This document shows, in pieces, positions 63,746-64,000 of a DNA stretch of 64,000 nt (position 1 is the stretch's first letter; each line of letters starts with the position of its first letter). A program made the translations under genes and the position numbers. The DNA comes from Pleurocapsa minor HA4230-MV1 (GTDB taxonomy: Bacteria; Cyanobacteriota; Cyanobacteriia; Cyanobacteriales; Xenococcaceae). The notes under the pieces are model-generated. The model searched no databases. It was not told where the DNA came from and worked only from the letters and a program-made list of their open reading frames with translations. The stretch covers positions 1 through 64,000 of the forward strand of contig JAHHHZ010000026.1 in assembly GCA_019359095.1 (NCBI GenBank), read 5' to 3'.

Positions 63746-64000
63746 TTACCCAACTTTTGCGCCTGCGGGATTGATAGCCAGCGATCGCACTTGAGATTCA
63801 ATGTCCATCTTATTCCAGGCTACCGTCATTGATTTAACTACCTGTTCTACTCGTTCAGGATTAGCTAGAGCCAGTAAAGTCGGGCCTGCGCCACTAATTA
63901 CCAGACCATATGCCCCAGAAGCAATAGCAGCCTGTTCTACTTGCTGATAGCCCGTAATTAGTTTTTGGCGGTAGGGTTGATGTAATTGATCGGCTAAGGC
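63746..64000 (-). CDS. thrB: Homoserine kinase, C-terminal part (runs off window)
   Basis: 84 codons and the stop are visible. GHMP-kinase C-terminal motif SGAYGLVISGAGPTLLALA (the glycine-rich motif 3) and the ending KMDIESQVRSLAINPAGAKV are typical of ThrB, which makes O-phosphohomoserine for threonine. The start lies beyond the window edge. The flank after the stop carries the ACAGCGAATTTCAGTT word also seen beside lptC. Confidence 0.92.
   Translation of the reverse strand, partial: ALADQLHQPYRQKLITGYQQVEQAAIASGAYGLVISGAGPTLLALANPERVEQVVKSMTVAWNKMDIESQVRSLAINPAGAKVG

Overview
The window is cyanobacterial chromosome. The evidence is the very dense HIP1 octamer (GCGATCGC) in and between genes, psaK (photosystem I), hemJ, menB, cobQ, dapL, a PAP/fibrillin protein, a LabA-type NYN protein and many STRR-like heptamer arrays. 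The base composition is A+T-leaning. A unicellular or baeocystous lineage would fit, but nothing here proves the genus.

Layout. 1-4.4 kb: edge of an IS5-type transposase, an acyltransferase, a decayed toxin-antitoxin pair, a gene remnant, a SpeD-like protein, a spore-photoproduct-lyase-like radical SAM enzyme and tRNA-Cys. 4.4-19.2 kb: mostly housekeeping genes (rlmD, CYP120-like P450, lptC, LabA-like NYN protein, metG, plsC, a lipase-like hydrolase, ilvH, PAP2 phosphatase, cobQ plus ferredoxin). 19.2-24.3 kb: a minus-strand surface-polysaccharide/glycosyltransferase group and ssb. 24.3-30.1 kb: cysS, then an accessory stretch with small membrane and lipoprotein genes, a fibrillin gene, a duplicated tail of cysS and a single-chain cytosine methyltransferase/restriction endonuclease that lacks HIP1 sites. 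30.1-35.4 kb: methyltransferase, menB, RNA-binding protein, mgtE, Ser/Thr kinase. 35.4-37.0 kb: a transposase pseudogene nested in long inverted repeats. 37.0-45.5 kb: birA, a one-module NRPS divergent from a di-iron ferritin-like protein, a pentapeptide-repeat protein, two copies of a MITE and a decayed duplicate of the fibrillin gene. 45.5-64 kb: UvrD-like helicase, sixA, DHH phosphoesterase, HNH nuclease, alr, psiE-dnaK, hsp20, psaK, an intron-containing tRNA-Arg(CCU), hemJ, recF, small secreted/unknown genes, dapL, rsmE and the end of thrB.

Genes that work together: metG, cysS and the two tRNAs in translation; dnaK and hsp20 in proteostasis; cobQ with its downstream ferredoxin; the sugar transferase, GT4 and GT39 in surface glycan assembly; the antitoxin with a toxin broken by an in-frame TGA; and possibly the NRPS module with the divergent di-iron protein.

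Most notable: (1) the fused M-R restriction-modification protein in a HIP1-free stretch beside a duplicated cysS tail; (2) a group I intron in tRNA-Arg(CCU); (3) a MITE family with exact 8-bp target duplications, one copy inside a relic fibrillin duplicate; (4) a second repeat family sitting on the stop codons of two genes, one copy enlarged by a transposase gene and the other by a 33-bp palindromic tandem array; (5) the truncated NRPS/di-iron pair. All functional calls come from reading protein motifs by eye; no database search was run.
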